This document shows, piece by piece, positions 1 through 11,976 of a stretch of DNA of 64,000 bases. Below the pieces are notes generated by a model that was given only the letters and a program-made list of their open reading frames with translations, did no database searches and was not told the origin of the DNA. How positions within the stretch are numbered: the first letter of the stretch is position 1; each line of letters begins with the position of its first letter. The stretch comes from Himantopus leucocephalus (Eukaryota; Chordata; Aves; Charadriiformes; Recurvirostridae): contig RSEF01000002.1 in the NCBI GenBank assembly GCA_003993805.1, positions 2,192,602-2,256,601 on the forward strand, read 5' to 3'. Both the position numbers and the translations under genes were made by a program.

Positions 1-1378
1 TGGTGCCAGCATCAACCATATGCCAAAGGCAGCGAGAATGGGCTTGCCTTTGAGAGTCATGGCAGGGAAAAGTTCAGCTGGTTATTTACCCGTGCCACAG
101 GGCCTTCTGCAGCCCGTGAGATTCACCACCAGGCTATTCTGCACAGGAGCCTGAAGATAGGATGTGGCCTAAACTGAGAGGCTCCTTCAAAAAATGTTGA
201 CTGTGTTAGCGTGCCAGGAACAGTGCCCCCAGGCATCCCGCTTGCAGTTATTTCATCACCGAGCATCCAGCCACATCGCCATTATGCTGTCAAGGGTGTT
301 TGAGGGATTTAAATGAATGTGCTGAATATACCTGCTGTGACAGGCATGGCAATATCAGTGATGGCGGCAGTGCAGAGCTGCCAGCCCAGCTGTGTTGGCC
401 TCATATTTCAGGAGAACAGAGGAGTCAGTGGTGAAATCAAGAGCTTTTCACTCTGGGGATATGAGCAATCAAGTAAACGATGACATTCAGATCAGGCCGT
501 TGGTTAAGTGGCTTAGTGCAGGAATTTGGCCCGATAACTTGGCCTCCTCTGCTCTGCTTTTCATCCAACTCATCAACAAAATGGAGTTCAATGACCTCAC
601 TGCAACCCCAGAGGACAACGCAAACCCCTGCAGAGCGCAGGAGGCAGTGCCCAGGGCTGCTGCTGTTGCTCCCAAAACACCAGCCTGACCCCCCTGAACT
701 CTGGTGTGAGACAGGAATGGCTCCAGTGAAGGCAACTGCATTGATTTGCTGCAAAATAAGATGCTTGGATGGGACAGGCCTTTAGATATGTTTGAGGATC
801 ATGAGTTTGGACTGCAAAACTCTTTACAGAAATCAGGCCAAATTCTGATCCAACTTGCACCCATCAGTTCACTTCACTCCTGAATCACACCAGCATGAAA
901 CTGGAATTTGCCTTTAGAATAATTCCTTTCTCTTCAGCCTGGAACTGTTTACTCCCTTTTTATACCAGTGAGAGATCAAACCCTTCCTGTTAATTAGTGA
1001 CTCTATATTTCAGTGATTAAACTATTAAAAATTATTAAGTATGGAACAATTAAAATCTAAAAATGAAATTATTGTCTCAAGGTCTAGAGGTACAAGGTTC
1101 AATGCTAACACTAAGCTGTAGGTATTTCTGCTCAGCTGGGACCTATATTGTTCTGTGGCCCTCTCATAAGCAGCAAGAAATGAGAATATGACCATGTTTC
1201 GGGTTTAAAAAAGAGCAGTAAAGAAATTCTAGGCTGTTGCAGAATTTCAGGGCGTTACCTTGGTTTAAAGGTTTCAGACCTTGAAAATCAGAGTTATATA
1301 TGCAGCATCATCATTACTGCAGTTACGGAACGAAAAAGGGATCCCAAGAAAGCCCAGGAGACAAATCACCTGAAAGTT

Positions 1379-1435
1379 TTATTTATTTATTAATTTATTT
1401 GTGTTTATTTTATTTTTATTTTATTTTATTTTATT
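1379..1435. repeat. TTTA/TTTTA microsatellite
   Basis: The stretch is a degenerate run of TTTA and TTTTA units, becoming regular TTTTA at its right end. It is a simple repeat with no coding content. Confidence 0.9.
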
Positions 1436-3050
1436 GCCTATGAAGCAGTTATATTTTTCTCAAGGAAGGTGCTACTGGAGAAAAAAAAATGTTTTGTACA
1501 TTAACTAATCAGCAGATTTGCTTCTTTCTCAATATCCTACCTGGTTCCCGTTGAGCTCAGGAGCCACGAGGCAGGGCGGTGTCTGTGTCACAGGGCTATG
1601 CAAGCAAAGGGATTAACTCCAAATCTCTGCTCCACTCCAATGGAAATACTTTCAGAGAGAGATGCGCCTGCTTATTAACGAAAGACTGCTGGTGGTTTTT
1701 AAAAAGCACAATGAAGTTCCAAAGAAAGCTCAGGAGTGAACGTTGCTCGGCTCCGTAGCAGGGATTAAAGGGGTTTGGTGGGATTATTTTTTCTCTATTC
1801 CTTCACCCTTCACCGATGTGTTCAAACAAGGCAAAACCCAGTGAGTTTCTGCAGGGAATATGAAATATTTTCAGACTAGAAGGGTATCTCTCAATCTTGG
1901 AAACGCCAATATGTGTCTTTGTGAAGCTTATTTTCTTCCGTCTGCACAAATTCAACTTGGAGTGGTAAATGGCCTATGGAAATCCATGTGGTATCAGAAG
2001 CAAGGAGACCGAGAAGCAATGTTTCTTCTCTGGAAGATGAATCCGGGTTTAACACCAAAGCCCCTGTAAAACATGCTTCCACCCCGCGGTGTGCCAGCCT
2101 CTCCGCTTTGGGGTAGGGCGTTTCGCTGAAGAAAGGATCTCAGCCGGGGTGTTGGCACAGCCCAGGCTCAGCCCCGTCCTTCCTCCCAATGCATCTCTGC
2201 ACCAGTGAATGTGCCAATCCCTCGGAGACACGGACCACGGTCCCGAGCTCCCTGACGCGCAATGCAACTTTGCACTTTTCCCACCCTGATGCTTATGGTG
2301 GCATGGACCGTAATGCTTCTTGATTGTAGATGACCCTCGAAGAGCAGGAGGCCAAGCTCTTGGCCTCGTATATACCCGTATTAATCTGGAATGACTCTGC
2401 TGGTATCATTCTGGAATTAAACTGGTGTTACAGGGAAACAAATTAAGTCCCAGACTGGTACGTGGAGTCAGATGTCCCAAAATGCAGAACGGCATGGGTT
2501 TCAATCCATCTTCTTTCAGTCAGTCAATGTTTTGCCCCGTCTCCAAGCTCAGTATTTACATGTCAGTCTGATGAGGTATAATTACAATGACTGATCTTGT
2601 TATTTCCCCTGGAGATCCGCACAGTTGTAAACTATGGCTTTCAGAAATTAGGAGTTTCCTGGGCCCATGGACCGTCTCTTCCACCTCCTACTGTCTGAAA
2701 GTCCTAACTCCTTGTTTGCTTGCGTGGTGTTGTGTTACGTACGGAAGAGCCCTGGGTTTGAAACCCTGGTTATTTCTAGCATACTGTGAAATCACGGGGA
2801 AGAAGACAAACATTGGGACTGGAAACTCCATAACAGGTCTGTAAGAGAAATAATGCCCATTTGGGTTCTGAGGGCCAGGCCTTTAGGACACGCAAATTGG
2901 CATCAGCAGAGCACTAGTGTTTTATACCCCAGTTTTGTGGATATTGTAAACTTGTACATAGAGGAAATCTGAATAGCACATAAAAAAAACCCAAACAAAC
3001 AAAAACAAACCACGTTTTTGATACTCTGATAATAAATTAAGTTCAAAAAG

Positions 3051-3072
3051 GCACTTTTGAATTCAAAAGTGC
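3051..3072. repeat. 22-nt perfect palindrome
   Basis: Two 11-nt arms (GCACTTTTGAA and its exact reverse complement) meet with no spacer, centred on an EcoRI-type GAATTC. No palindromic site of this length that I know matches it. It could be a dimer binding site, a hairpin, or chance. Confidence 0.85.
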
Positions 3073-3530
3073 ATTTTCAGTCTCTGTTTCAAACAGCTCA
3101 AGCTGTTGTTCAGTAGCGGGTGCCAACTGACTCTTTTCTTCTCACTCAAAGTGTAAGCACCTCTGCTCTGCCCTCCTGTAAATAGGCTTTGAAAGCAAAG
3201 AGTGATGAAAACTGGCTGTGAACAGAGAATTGCCATCTCTGTGGACTTCTATGTACCTAGGTGCTTGTGATGTATTCTTCATGCCAGTGAGAACAGGCCT
3301 GCTTGCTCAGCACAGGTGAAATCTCCGCCTTGTTTCATGGCCTTTTGCCCAATGTTATTTATTATGTTCTGACTCTGTACACATGCAATGAATTGGCTAT
3401 TTTTTTTTTTCCTTTGTATTTGGTTCATCTCCTTGCTTCAGAGGAGGTTCTTCTCTGTGGTTGACACTGCTGAAAACAAGCAATAAAACCATCGTGAAGA
3501 CATTGTGTCTAAGATGTTCCACCTGATATT

Positions 3531-3740
3531 TTAATTTATTTTTCTCAGTCCTGAAGAAGACACAGATGGAGGAGGAAAGGCTAAGAAGGAGGCAGTGAGC
3601 TGGTAAGGTGGTTGCCTAGAGTTAGGCATAATGTTCTCATACTTTCGAACTTTAGCCAGATAGACCAAATCACTCTCAAAATGGGAGACCTTCTTTGAGA
3701 ACATCTGTGCCAGCAGAAGAATCAGTACCAGCCCCAGCAT
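3531..3740 (-). CDS. Possible small single-pass membrane protein or terminal exon (unidentified)
   Basis: Read from the ATG at 3740-3738, the minus strand encodes 69 residues ending at a TAA at 3533-3531. Residues 1-13 form a strongly hydrophobic stretch (MLGLVLILLLAQM), followed by basic residues (SKK) and a polar tail with two tyrosine contexts, a PPY and a PPP. The open frame continues upstream of the ATG to a stop at 3827-3825. That upstream part adds further hydrophobic, Trp-rich residues (WPSLWWFW), so the membrane segment would be about 25 residues if this were the last exon of a spliced gene. AG dinucleotides after a modest pyrimidine stretch near 3780-3815 could serve as acceptors, but none is strong. 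An AATAAA on the same strand (3540-3535) overlaps the final codons. I do not recognise the family. A single-N contig join lies about 60 bases upstream of the open frame. Chance is a serious alternative. Confidence 0.22.
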   Translation of the reverse strand: MLGLVLILLLAQMFSKKVSHFESDLVYLAKVRKYENIMPNSRQPPYQLTASFLAFPPPSVSSSGLRKIN

Positions 3741-3871
3741 GAGTGATCCCCAAAACCACCACAAGGAAGGCCACACCACTGCATGAGCTGGGTGGCTGGA
3801 TGCAATGTCTTTTGGAGGCAGGACTCATGCATGGAGGTAATAATCATGCAATTACAAACACGCTATGGTTC

Positions 3872-3900
3872 TTTTGCCGCAATCGNTTTTGCCACAATCA
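3872..3900. other. Single-N contig join with short flanking repeat
   Basis: The N at 3886 is flanked by two similar 14-mers, TTTTGCCGCAATCG and TTTTGCCACAATCA. This is the short form of the join signature seen elsewhere in the window and is probably an assembly overlap. Confidence 0.6.
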
Positions 3901-5051
3901 AGGGATGTTAAATGCCTCTTCTGCACACTGTGCGTGCCAAACGCCGGCACCTTGTGCACTGGTCCCTGGAGCAGCAGACACCGCAGCAGTGCTCAGCCTG
4001 CAGGGACTGTGTGCTCATCCCTGGCAGCTTTCACACCCTGCCAGGTGAACTGATACCTCCTGAGCATCGTAGGGTGACCTTAGCTTTGCAGCTTCTCCTC
4101 CAGCTTTCCCAAGGGTGCCCCATCTGCCCCCTGCATCGCGTCTGTGTTTCGTCCTTGCCCGTGTGCCCGGTTCAGTGGCGCTGTCTTTTCAGGTCTTTAT
4201 TGCTTGGAACAAAGCATGAGCCTTCCTCTGTGTTGGAGAAATGCCTAGCAGGCAACTACAAGTGAACAGAAATTATTCGTATAAAAGACACATTATTTAA
4301 TGCACATGAATATTAGGCAGTGAAAATAGATCACAGTGAGAGGCCAATGAGCTTTTCCCTGTCCATAGGGCCTACAGAGTCTACAGCTCACCCCCTTTTT
4401 AAGTTGATTTACACCCACTGTTCACACTACTGATAAAGGCCAAATCTACAACTAGGGATGACAAGTCTTCGCTATATGTGTCCCTCCTTTCTGCGTGGAT
4501 TAACCATTTTCATTTAAAAGCAACGGGTCTAATGCTCTGAGCCATTCTGAGAAGCAAAGCTGTTGCATACTGACTTTCACTGGATCCCTTTGTGGATTAA
4601 ATCAGAAATCAGAACAACAGGTTACAAAGGCTGGGGAAAGGGAAGATGAGCCAACTGCATTTATTCTGTGTCTATAGAGGTGACGATAATCACATACTGC
4701 CAAAAAGTATCTGCCGTGTGAGGAACTCCAATCACTGCCCAGAAATTAATTAGTGTAAGTGGCTTTGATGAAGGTCACCGAAAAAGTCTGAGGCAAAAAA
4801 CAACCCAACCATCTTCGATCCCTTCTGCGTGTCCTCTGTGCAAGAGCCATCCTTCCTGGTTTACAGTGAGCATAGCATTGCTTTCCTTAGACACGCACCA
4901 TTATTCTGAATTTCACAGAACATGCGATCACATAGATCTGGAAATTTTTGAGCTTGGCTTTTAGAGCTTCTTTGTGTAAGTTCAGCGGTGAAGTGGCTTT
5001 TCATGACTGCAAAAACATCGTTCTCTATAAGAAAAAGCCATGATTAAAAAT

Positions 5052-5105
5052 GGCCAATGGCGTCCCTTTCCTTTGATCCCCTGTGGTTTCCATGGCAAAA
5101 TGCCA
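5052..5105. promoter_or_regulatory. Candidate regulatory cluster (CCAAT, TCF, RUNX, NFI-like motifs)
   Basis: Within 54 bases there are four matches to well-known consensus sites: GGCCAATGG (NF-Y/CCAAT) at 5052-5060, CCTTTGATC (TCF/LEF) at 5070-5078, TGTGGTTT (RUNX) at 5082-5089 and TGGCAAAATGCCA, a full dyad NFI site, at 5093-5105. The dense spacing suggests an enhancer core. Motif matches alone are weak evidence and no gene start is near. Confidence 0.25.
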
Positions 5106-6646
5106 GGACGAGGACTTTTGTGATCTCCATGACATTAAAGCAATTTCCCGTGTAGTGAATCAATTTTAGCGGTTAAATTATCTTCACTCCACATGCAGCC
5201 AGTTTCATTCCCTCCCTCCCACTGGGGATGTAAAGTTTGAACTGTGACTCAATGCAATCCGCTGAAAGAGTCCGGCTGCCCTCAGACAAGTTCAGAAAGA
5301 CTCTGGATTGTCCAGGGATCACAAAGGAGTGTGGCACAAAGACCCTAGGCATGGCATCACTGCTGTAATACCGTACACTTTGAAAGACTTAAAACCCCTT
5401 CCGATGCTGACACATGCTCACAGAGGAATCATTCCTACTGGTATAACTCCCTACGCATTTCACGTTTTGTTGGATCGTATGAACAAAGACAGGTGAGTTG
5501 AAATGTCATCTCAAAATCGCTATTTCCCACAAAGTGTTATTCTCAGAACTAAATTAGCCTTGCAGCCAAAGACCAGAGAAGGCAAGTGTTTTGTGTATAT
5601 GGCATTAGGTTCCCCTTTACGGTAGTCAGTGATGAATCCTCTCCTAGAGTCCATCCCTACCCCATCACACTAGCAGAAATATCTTGGAAATATCTATTCC
5701 ACTACTTGGAAATATCTCCACTCTGCCCAGTTGAGAACAAAGCCCTGAACCCTTATCACACACAGCCTAAGAATACAGGAACTAACTTGGCATGCTGAAA
5801 CCAGCCAACATCACTCCTCCTCTTGGTTTTCAGAGCAACTCTACATAATTTTTGCACATTGACTGGGACAGAGAGAGAGAAAGAAAGGAAAACGACATCT
5901 GACTTGTAAGCCTGAGGGTCAGTGTGCTTGTTGGGGAACCAAGACCAAGACACTCTAAAGCCCATTTTGTTGTCCAAATATTAACCGGACAATTACTTCA
6001 ACTCAAAACTTCTAGACATCCTGGGTGACAAACAGGAGTCCTGTCACTTAATATCAGCTCCAAATCAAGGTGAAAGGAGATTTGAAGCAGGGTCCCTAGC
6101 AAAGATGTCTCATGAGTGAGCACTGCAAGCATGCCATCAGCTCTGGAGAGTTCTCCAGTTTCCCAGCAGGTGACACAAAATTCCTTAGAAACTGAGAGAT
6201 GTGGATGGGAGCTGGACAGTGGCTTTTAAAGCACAGTGATGCCAATATGTGACGTGAATAAAACTAGGGTAGAACTATGACGTACCAACACCCTCATATT
6301 TGTATCTTTCCCTTCCTTCTGGCAGGTCCTGACAACCGGTTGCACCCCATTGTCACTTTTTACCTGAATCCAGAAGTTAATTTTATTTTACAAAGGAAGG
6401 AAAATACCAGCAGCAAGACCCCAATACTGACTTGGCCACTGCTGCCAAGAATCTGCCTCCCCCAACCCTTACAGATTTACTTCACTGGGATGCCTAATCA
6501 ATGGCTGTTTCTTATCAACCACTTAACTCTGAGCTCTTTGGCATAAAGCATTTAGAAGCCATAACATTTCATTACATCCTATCTGCTCCCAGCTAAAAAA
6601 TATGGGGATCCGATCGACATATGGCTTCAGTCTGCAGTGGTGAAGG

Positions 6647-6668
6647 AATTTATTACATGTAATAAATT
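6647..6668. repeat. 22-nt perfect palindrome
   Basis: The arms AATTTATTACA and TGTAATAAATT meet with no spacer. The symmetry puts TTTATT and AATAAA on both sides, so each strand carries a polyadenylation-like hexamer. Function unknown. Confidence 0.85.
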
Positions 6669-7540
6669 TATGTGGGTAATGTGTTTTCTGGTTTGGACTG
6701 GGTGCAGCTTTTCATTGGATCCCATCATGTATTTCCCACTAAGTCAGTGCCTGTGTGATCTAGTTCTCCTCTCAACTCCATGGGAGATGTTCCAGCAAGG
6801 CTCTCTGGCTTTTGAGAAAATGCCAAACGTTGCTCTACGATGGGAGAAGGTCCACACACATCTCGCAGCTCGCAGAGCTCTCCCTGAGACAGCAGTAAGC
6901 ACGAGTGCAAGTTGCTCAGCCTGGTCCTCCTGCTGCCAAAGCCTTTCTGGCCTTGTCCTCTTGGCTGAGTCTGAACTCACCCCTTTCTTGAATCATGATG
7001 GTCATGTTTCCAAGGATCTGTTTGTAAATTAGAAGGTTATTTATAATCACAGTCATTTATCTGATCTGGGGAAGACGACTGGATGGTTTTCTCCTTTCCT
7101 GCTTCCATTACTGGCCAGGCACCAACAGTTTCTGAGACAATTACTGTCACTGTGGCCAGAGCTGGACAAGGATAAAGCTTAGAATCAAAATTATAGAGTA
7201 CGCCTCACTTCTGGGCTCTCACCAGCTCCCCCATCTCAGAGGAAAGCTTTGGCTTTCATCAGCTGTGTTGATTATTAGGAGTTGTGTGAACAACTGATTG
7301 CATTATTTGTGTGCTGAGGAGTGAAGGGAAGGAAAAAAATATCCATGGTTTATTTTGAAAAAAAAAACCCCACCAAACAACAGCAACAAAATTTACGTTT
7401 TATATAGAACAAAATGTTAAAACAGACACATTATGGGGTTTTACCCCTGAAAAGAGAACCATAAAAATACCATTTGGAAAAAAAAATAAACTGTGATATG
7501 GAATGGGACATTTTACTTCTGCCATTTGAAATTATTAAAA

Positions 7541-7560
7541 ANAAAAAAAAAAAAAAAAAA
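7541..7560. repeat. A-run containing an ambiguous base
   Basis: An adenine homopolymer is interrupted by an N at 7542. The N is probably a contig join or an unresolved homopolymer length. Confidence 0.85.
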
Positions 7561-8986
7561 GTCAAGATAAACTCAAATGCACTCACAAGAAAAGAAGGCA
7601 AGACAGCACTGCCTCCCTTCCACTAGCTCACCTTACAGCCAGAGAAACTAAGTAAGATGAGAGCAGCAACTTGGATTTTCAAGACTGTGTCCTTTTACAC
7701 TGTGCATAGTTGAATGAGACTAATGTATTCACCAGGATATTAAATAGAAGAATTTGAAGTCCTTCAGCTCTTTCCAGTTGCGCTGTTATGACTTTCTCGA
7801 ACTGAAAGAAACTGGGGCTCATGTCCTTGTGCTCCCCCATCCCTTTCCCAGCCTGGTCAGTTCTAATCACCAGCCTGGGGAGTTGTGCTGTGTTTCAGGA
7901 GATTTTGCAAATGGTACACCTTTTAGATGCACAGTCTTCTTTCCTTGTGTAGGACATTACAGATTTGTCTGATTGTTCTCCAATCAGGACACTAATTCAC
8001 AACAGAAATTGGGTATTTATTCAAGCTAGGAAAGACATAAGATACTGAAGCAAAGCATAACGTTATACAAAACAGCGCAATCCAAAAAGGTGGAGCCTGG
8101 GCCACCCTCTCAGAATGTTGTATGGGCTAGGTTAGTAACTTCTGCTGTCTAAGGTGGCAAATTGTAAGTAAAATTAGACTTACTGGAAGGCTTAGCAGGG
8201 TTAGTTTATCTACAATAATCTTTCCACGTGGGTAATGTTTCCAAAATGGTGATCAAAATTAATTCTGGTTGCTGCAATATCCTACTACATCAGCTCACTT
8301 CTATGTACATGATGATTAATTCGTACATAGTCCATAATACACAGATTAGAAGCAGAAGGGTTGCATCTGTGGAGCTAAGCAGTGATATGAGTCAATGGGC
8401 ACCTTTCCTAACGTCAACAAAAGATATATATAATTCAGCAACTCTTATTATTCAAATGCCAATCTAATTACACTGCAGAATGTAAATTAATGGAACATTC
8501 TTTTCAGAGCTGCTCAGATTCATAGTAATATTCCAGTTCTGGAAGTTGCCCAAGCCTTGAACAAGAGTGAAATTCTTCAGATTCAATATTAACCTGAAGT
8601 GCTATGGCCTGCTCACAGACAAACAGCTTTTTAGGTGTTATTAAGTCAAAGAGAAAAGTAGTAATTACTCTGGCAAGGGAGAAATTTCTAGGGAGCGTTT
8701 GAGACAAGTTCCAAGGGGATCACACATGCTCAGCTGGAACATATCTCTTGTTAGAAGGAAAACAAGTACTTGAAAAAGGGAAGGATTTGCAAAGTGCTGG
8801 TGAAGTGTAGGATGACACACAGGTATGAAGCACTTCAGGGATGAAGATAAATGACAGAATCCTCACCATTGTGCAGAGAAGCTGGCTGCAGAAACTCATT
8901 ACCAAAGTTCTTTTCTTTTCATGAACCAAAACAAAAGCAAATTAAAAATAATACAGTGCAACTTGGTGAGGTGGATGATGCAGATT

Positions 8987-9044
8987 CCCATTATTCTGAA
9001 CTCCCATTTATTCTGAACTCCCGTTTATTCTGAACTTCCATTTA
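8987..9044. repeat. 17-bp minisatellite, about 3.5 units
   Basis: Successive units read CCCATTATTCTGAACT (8987-9002), CCCATTTATTCTGAACT (9003-9019), CCCGTTTATTCTGAACT (9020-9036) and a partial fourth (9037-9044). The second and third differ at one base, and the first lacks one T. Confidence 0.9.
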
Positions 9045-11922
9045 AACCTGTTCTGACCTCCTCAGATGTAAGCACTTCAGTTAAATAGGTTTGCTTTCTT
9101 CATCTAATCTTAACAGGGCAGGTAAAAATTCTTAGCGTCAGCCAGGAGAATGCATCTGATAGACCCCACTCAACCACAGGTTGAATTTAGCCACTGAAAG
9201 TGGAAAAACCTTCCACCCAACATCTCTCCATAAAGTCATTGTCTCTCTGTAGAGACAAGAAGTTGAAAAACTGCATTTCATTGCACATAGAGGATCAGAG
9301 TTTTCTCTCTAAGTGGGCCGGAGTGTGAAAAACTATTGTCAGCTTTGTAAACAGAAAGCAAAGAGCAACTGTTATTGTAGTATTGACTTTCTGGGTGAAA
9401 TTCCTCTCACCCGGTTTTATGTATCTATTACACAGTTGTTAATGTCAAAGCCACTCATTTGAACTCCTTTCTAGGGAGCTCTTGTCAATGTAGTTAATTC
9501 AGTTTAGGGGGAAATCCATCTTTCCAGGTGCAGCAGATGAATTGAGGCAACTGAGAGACATAATACACTCAAGTAACCCCAGACTGTCTGATTTAGGACT
9601 TTGGAAACGAAAAGAGCAGACAGAGAAATTACGAATTCTTCTGTTTGAAAGGAGTAAAATGTCCACCATGCAAAGACCTCCTCTCCCAGAATGCATTGCG
9701 TGCAAACTGTAAAAAAGGGATTTAGAGATGCCCAATGGATGTGAACTGCTCTGCAAAGGTCTAAAGTGATGACTACAGAGGTGTCATCAAGAGACGTTCA
9801 ATGAATGGATGGATCATCAGCATCCAAAGCTGTCCTTGACCTTCTGAGATACAGCTACTCTGACTCCTGTCAAATCTGTGAACACAAAAATTAGTAACAA
9901 GCTCTTGTGAACAAAAATGTGTATTGTGGGAGGAAACACCAATAAAAAGACATGATGAAGAGGAAGAGGCTACACAAATTCATCTTGGTTCAAAGCTGGA
10001 GGAGGAAAGTAGCAACAATTATACTTTTCCTTGAAGCACACACCTGCGCGGCTCACATTATATCCAATATTTTTTCCTCAAAAAAAAATATATATAATTG
10101 TTGTTTACTTCTGTCCTATATTAATATTGAGTATAAATTCTTCTAGTAAGAATGTTTTGGTGACCACTCCGTATGGAAGGAAACCTTGAGTATTATAATA
10201 TAAAAATATACTTACAACTAGAAAGGACGTTGCAGTTGCTAAGAACATACTTACCCTTACTACATTTGCACTTAGTGAAAGTTACCATTTGTAAGTAAAA
10301 TATAAATCCATAGTTTTTCAAAAAAGTAGAGAAAGTATTTGCTACGTCCAGTAATGTACTTAAAACCTCTAACCTTGGCTCTTTGACAGTACTCTTCAGA
10401 ATAATTTTTTGGGCAACATGGGTTCAGCAGAGAGTGAATTTGACTATGGCTCCAGTAAAGAGATATTCGCTGGGATTAAACACCCACTATATGATCATTA
10501 ACACAATAATTTTCCTTGTAGGTGATAAAAAGTTCTTTCTCTCCCCAAAGATCAAATGAGAACAAACCTGCACTTAGATATATTCAGTTTCTTTTCTAAC
10601 AGAGTAGTAATTTTTGTTTTTCGCACAGCTGTTTGGGAGGGTTTAGTTTAATATATCGAAATTGCAGCTGCATATATTTAGATTATTTATGCACCCAGAC
10701 ATGTAGACTGTGATTAAGTTTCTTACTTGGTTGTAACACAAGGTTCATTTCTTTTGCTGGTTGATTTAGCATGAAGAAACCTTCCCTGCGGATCTGCTTC
10801 ACAATAAATTGCTATTGGCAGATAGAAATGTCAGGTTTACCCTCCAGATGGGAGCAACAACAAATCAGACCTTTGCTTGCTCCATTTGTCCTTCTGCACA
10901 TGTGACGGGAGATGTGTGTTTCTCTCTTCTTACTCTCAAATGCAGAGTTATATGGGGGCACTTTTTCACATATGAATTTCACGGCCACCAAAAACTGAAG
11001 CAATATGTAGCTCAGGGTCTGTGAAATTGGCTAAGAATGGCAAACTTCCCAGGCCAAATTTCAACTTTACTGTTAATCTATTGAAGCTGAAATAATATTG
11101 TTTTGATTTCCTGGACTGCAGTTTTGTAGTGAAGCTCTCTTTATAGCCACTGGAGATTCGGTCAACATAAGCAATGCACCAGAGTTATAATAATTTCATC
11201 TCAAGTAGACAGCTAAATGACATCAGATTAATGACATATTAGTAGGACTCCATTGTGTATAATTCCACAGGAGACCCCCAAGGTGTTGTAGACTTCTAAG
11301 TAGGAACAGAAAGTGTAACACAGAATTTACGGCAGATACACATCACTTTGTAAGGACAATTGTATTCCTGGAAGAAAATCCCAGAGCATCTATGACTCTT
11401 CAAACCTGTGTTTAAGCAGCTGAAAATCTCACCCAAAGTGCCTGTTTCTTGCCTTGAATACAAAGGGTTTACTAGGACTACCTCAGCTGGAGGTGTCAGC
11501 AGTGGCGATGTCTAATAGTAGGCCAGGGCAATTCACCCGCTGTTGCACATCTTGATTTATTGTGACTGTAAGCACTACATAACAAGGGGTCTTTTTTTCT
11601 GTGGGTACAGAATATATTGATCTGAATCAGAATTTACTGGTAGTGACACAGGACAAGTCAGTACAGTCCAAGAGCAACACTATGGTTTCTAAGTTCCCAA
11701 ACAAAACCTTACCTCGGACTCTGGATAAAGATGGCACTGTACGAGAAACAGGACCATAGCTGAAGATATAGCCAATATCTATGGCTTTTAAGATGTTCAC
11801 ACACCTACTGATTTCCTCCACCTTCTCCGCTGCCTCCATCTTCCTGGACAGGAAGGCACTGCCATTAGCTTCTTCACTAAGGCTCAAACCATTTGTTCCT
11901 GCACCTTCTGAATGACTGTCTG
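9045..11922. other. Unique AT-rich non-coding DNA, no gene seen
   Basis: Nothing is recognisable beyond short A/T runs such as the one near 10080-10097. It ends at the first CR1 fragment of the window. Confidence 0.6.
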
Positions 11923-11976
11923 GAATCATAGAATGGTTTAAATTGGAAGGGACCTTAAAGATCATCTAGTTCCAAA
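11923..11976 (-). mobile_element. CR1 LINE 3'-end fragment
   Basis: Reading on the plus strand, GAATCATAGAATGG leads into TTGGAAGGGACCTTAAAG and ATCATCTAGTTCCAA. This is the reverse complement of the avian CR1 3' terminus. Only about 50 bases remain, consistent with the severe 5' truncation normal for CR1. Confidence 0.9.

Larger units (their letters stand above)
1..3530. other. Unique non-coding DNA, no gene seen
   Basis: No CR1 fragment, RNA gene or convincing exon is visible here. Open frames are short (under about 105 codons) and overlap on both strands. The stretch holds a TTTTA-rich microsatellite near 1.4 kb, an A/C-rich patch near 2.98-3.01 kb and a perfect palindrome at 3051-3072. 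A plus-strand AATAAA at 3482-3487 is followed by a GT-rich patch, but no transcript can be assigned to it. Confidence 0.6.
3901..8986. other. Unique AT-leaning non-coding DNA, no gene seen
   Basis: No interspersed repeat of recognisable family and no credible exon is seen. A motif cluster sits at 5052-5105, a palindrome at 6647-6668 and an A-run with an embedded N at 7541-7560. All open frames are under about 135 codons and show no domain. Confidence 0.6.
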
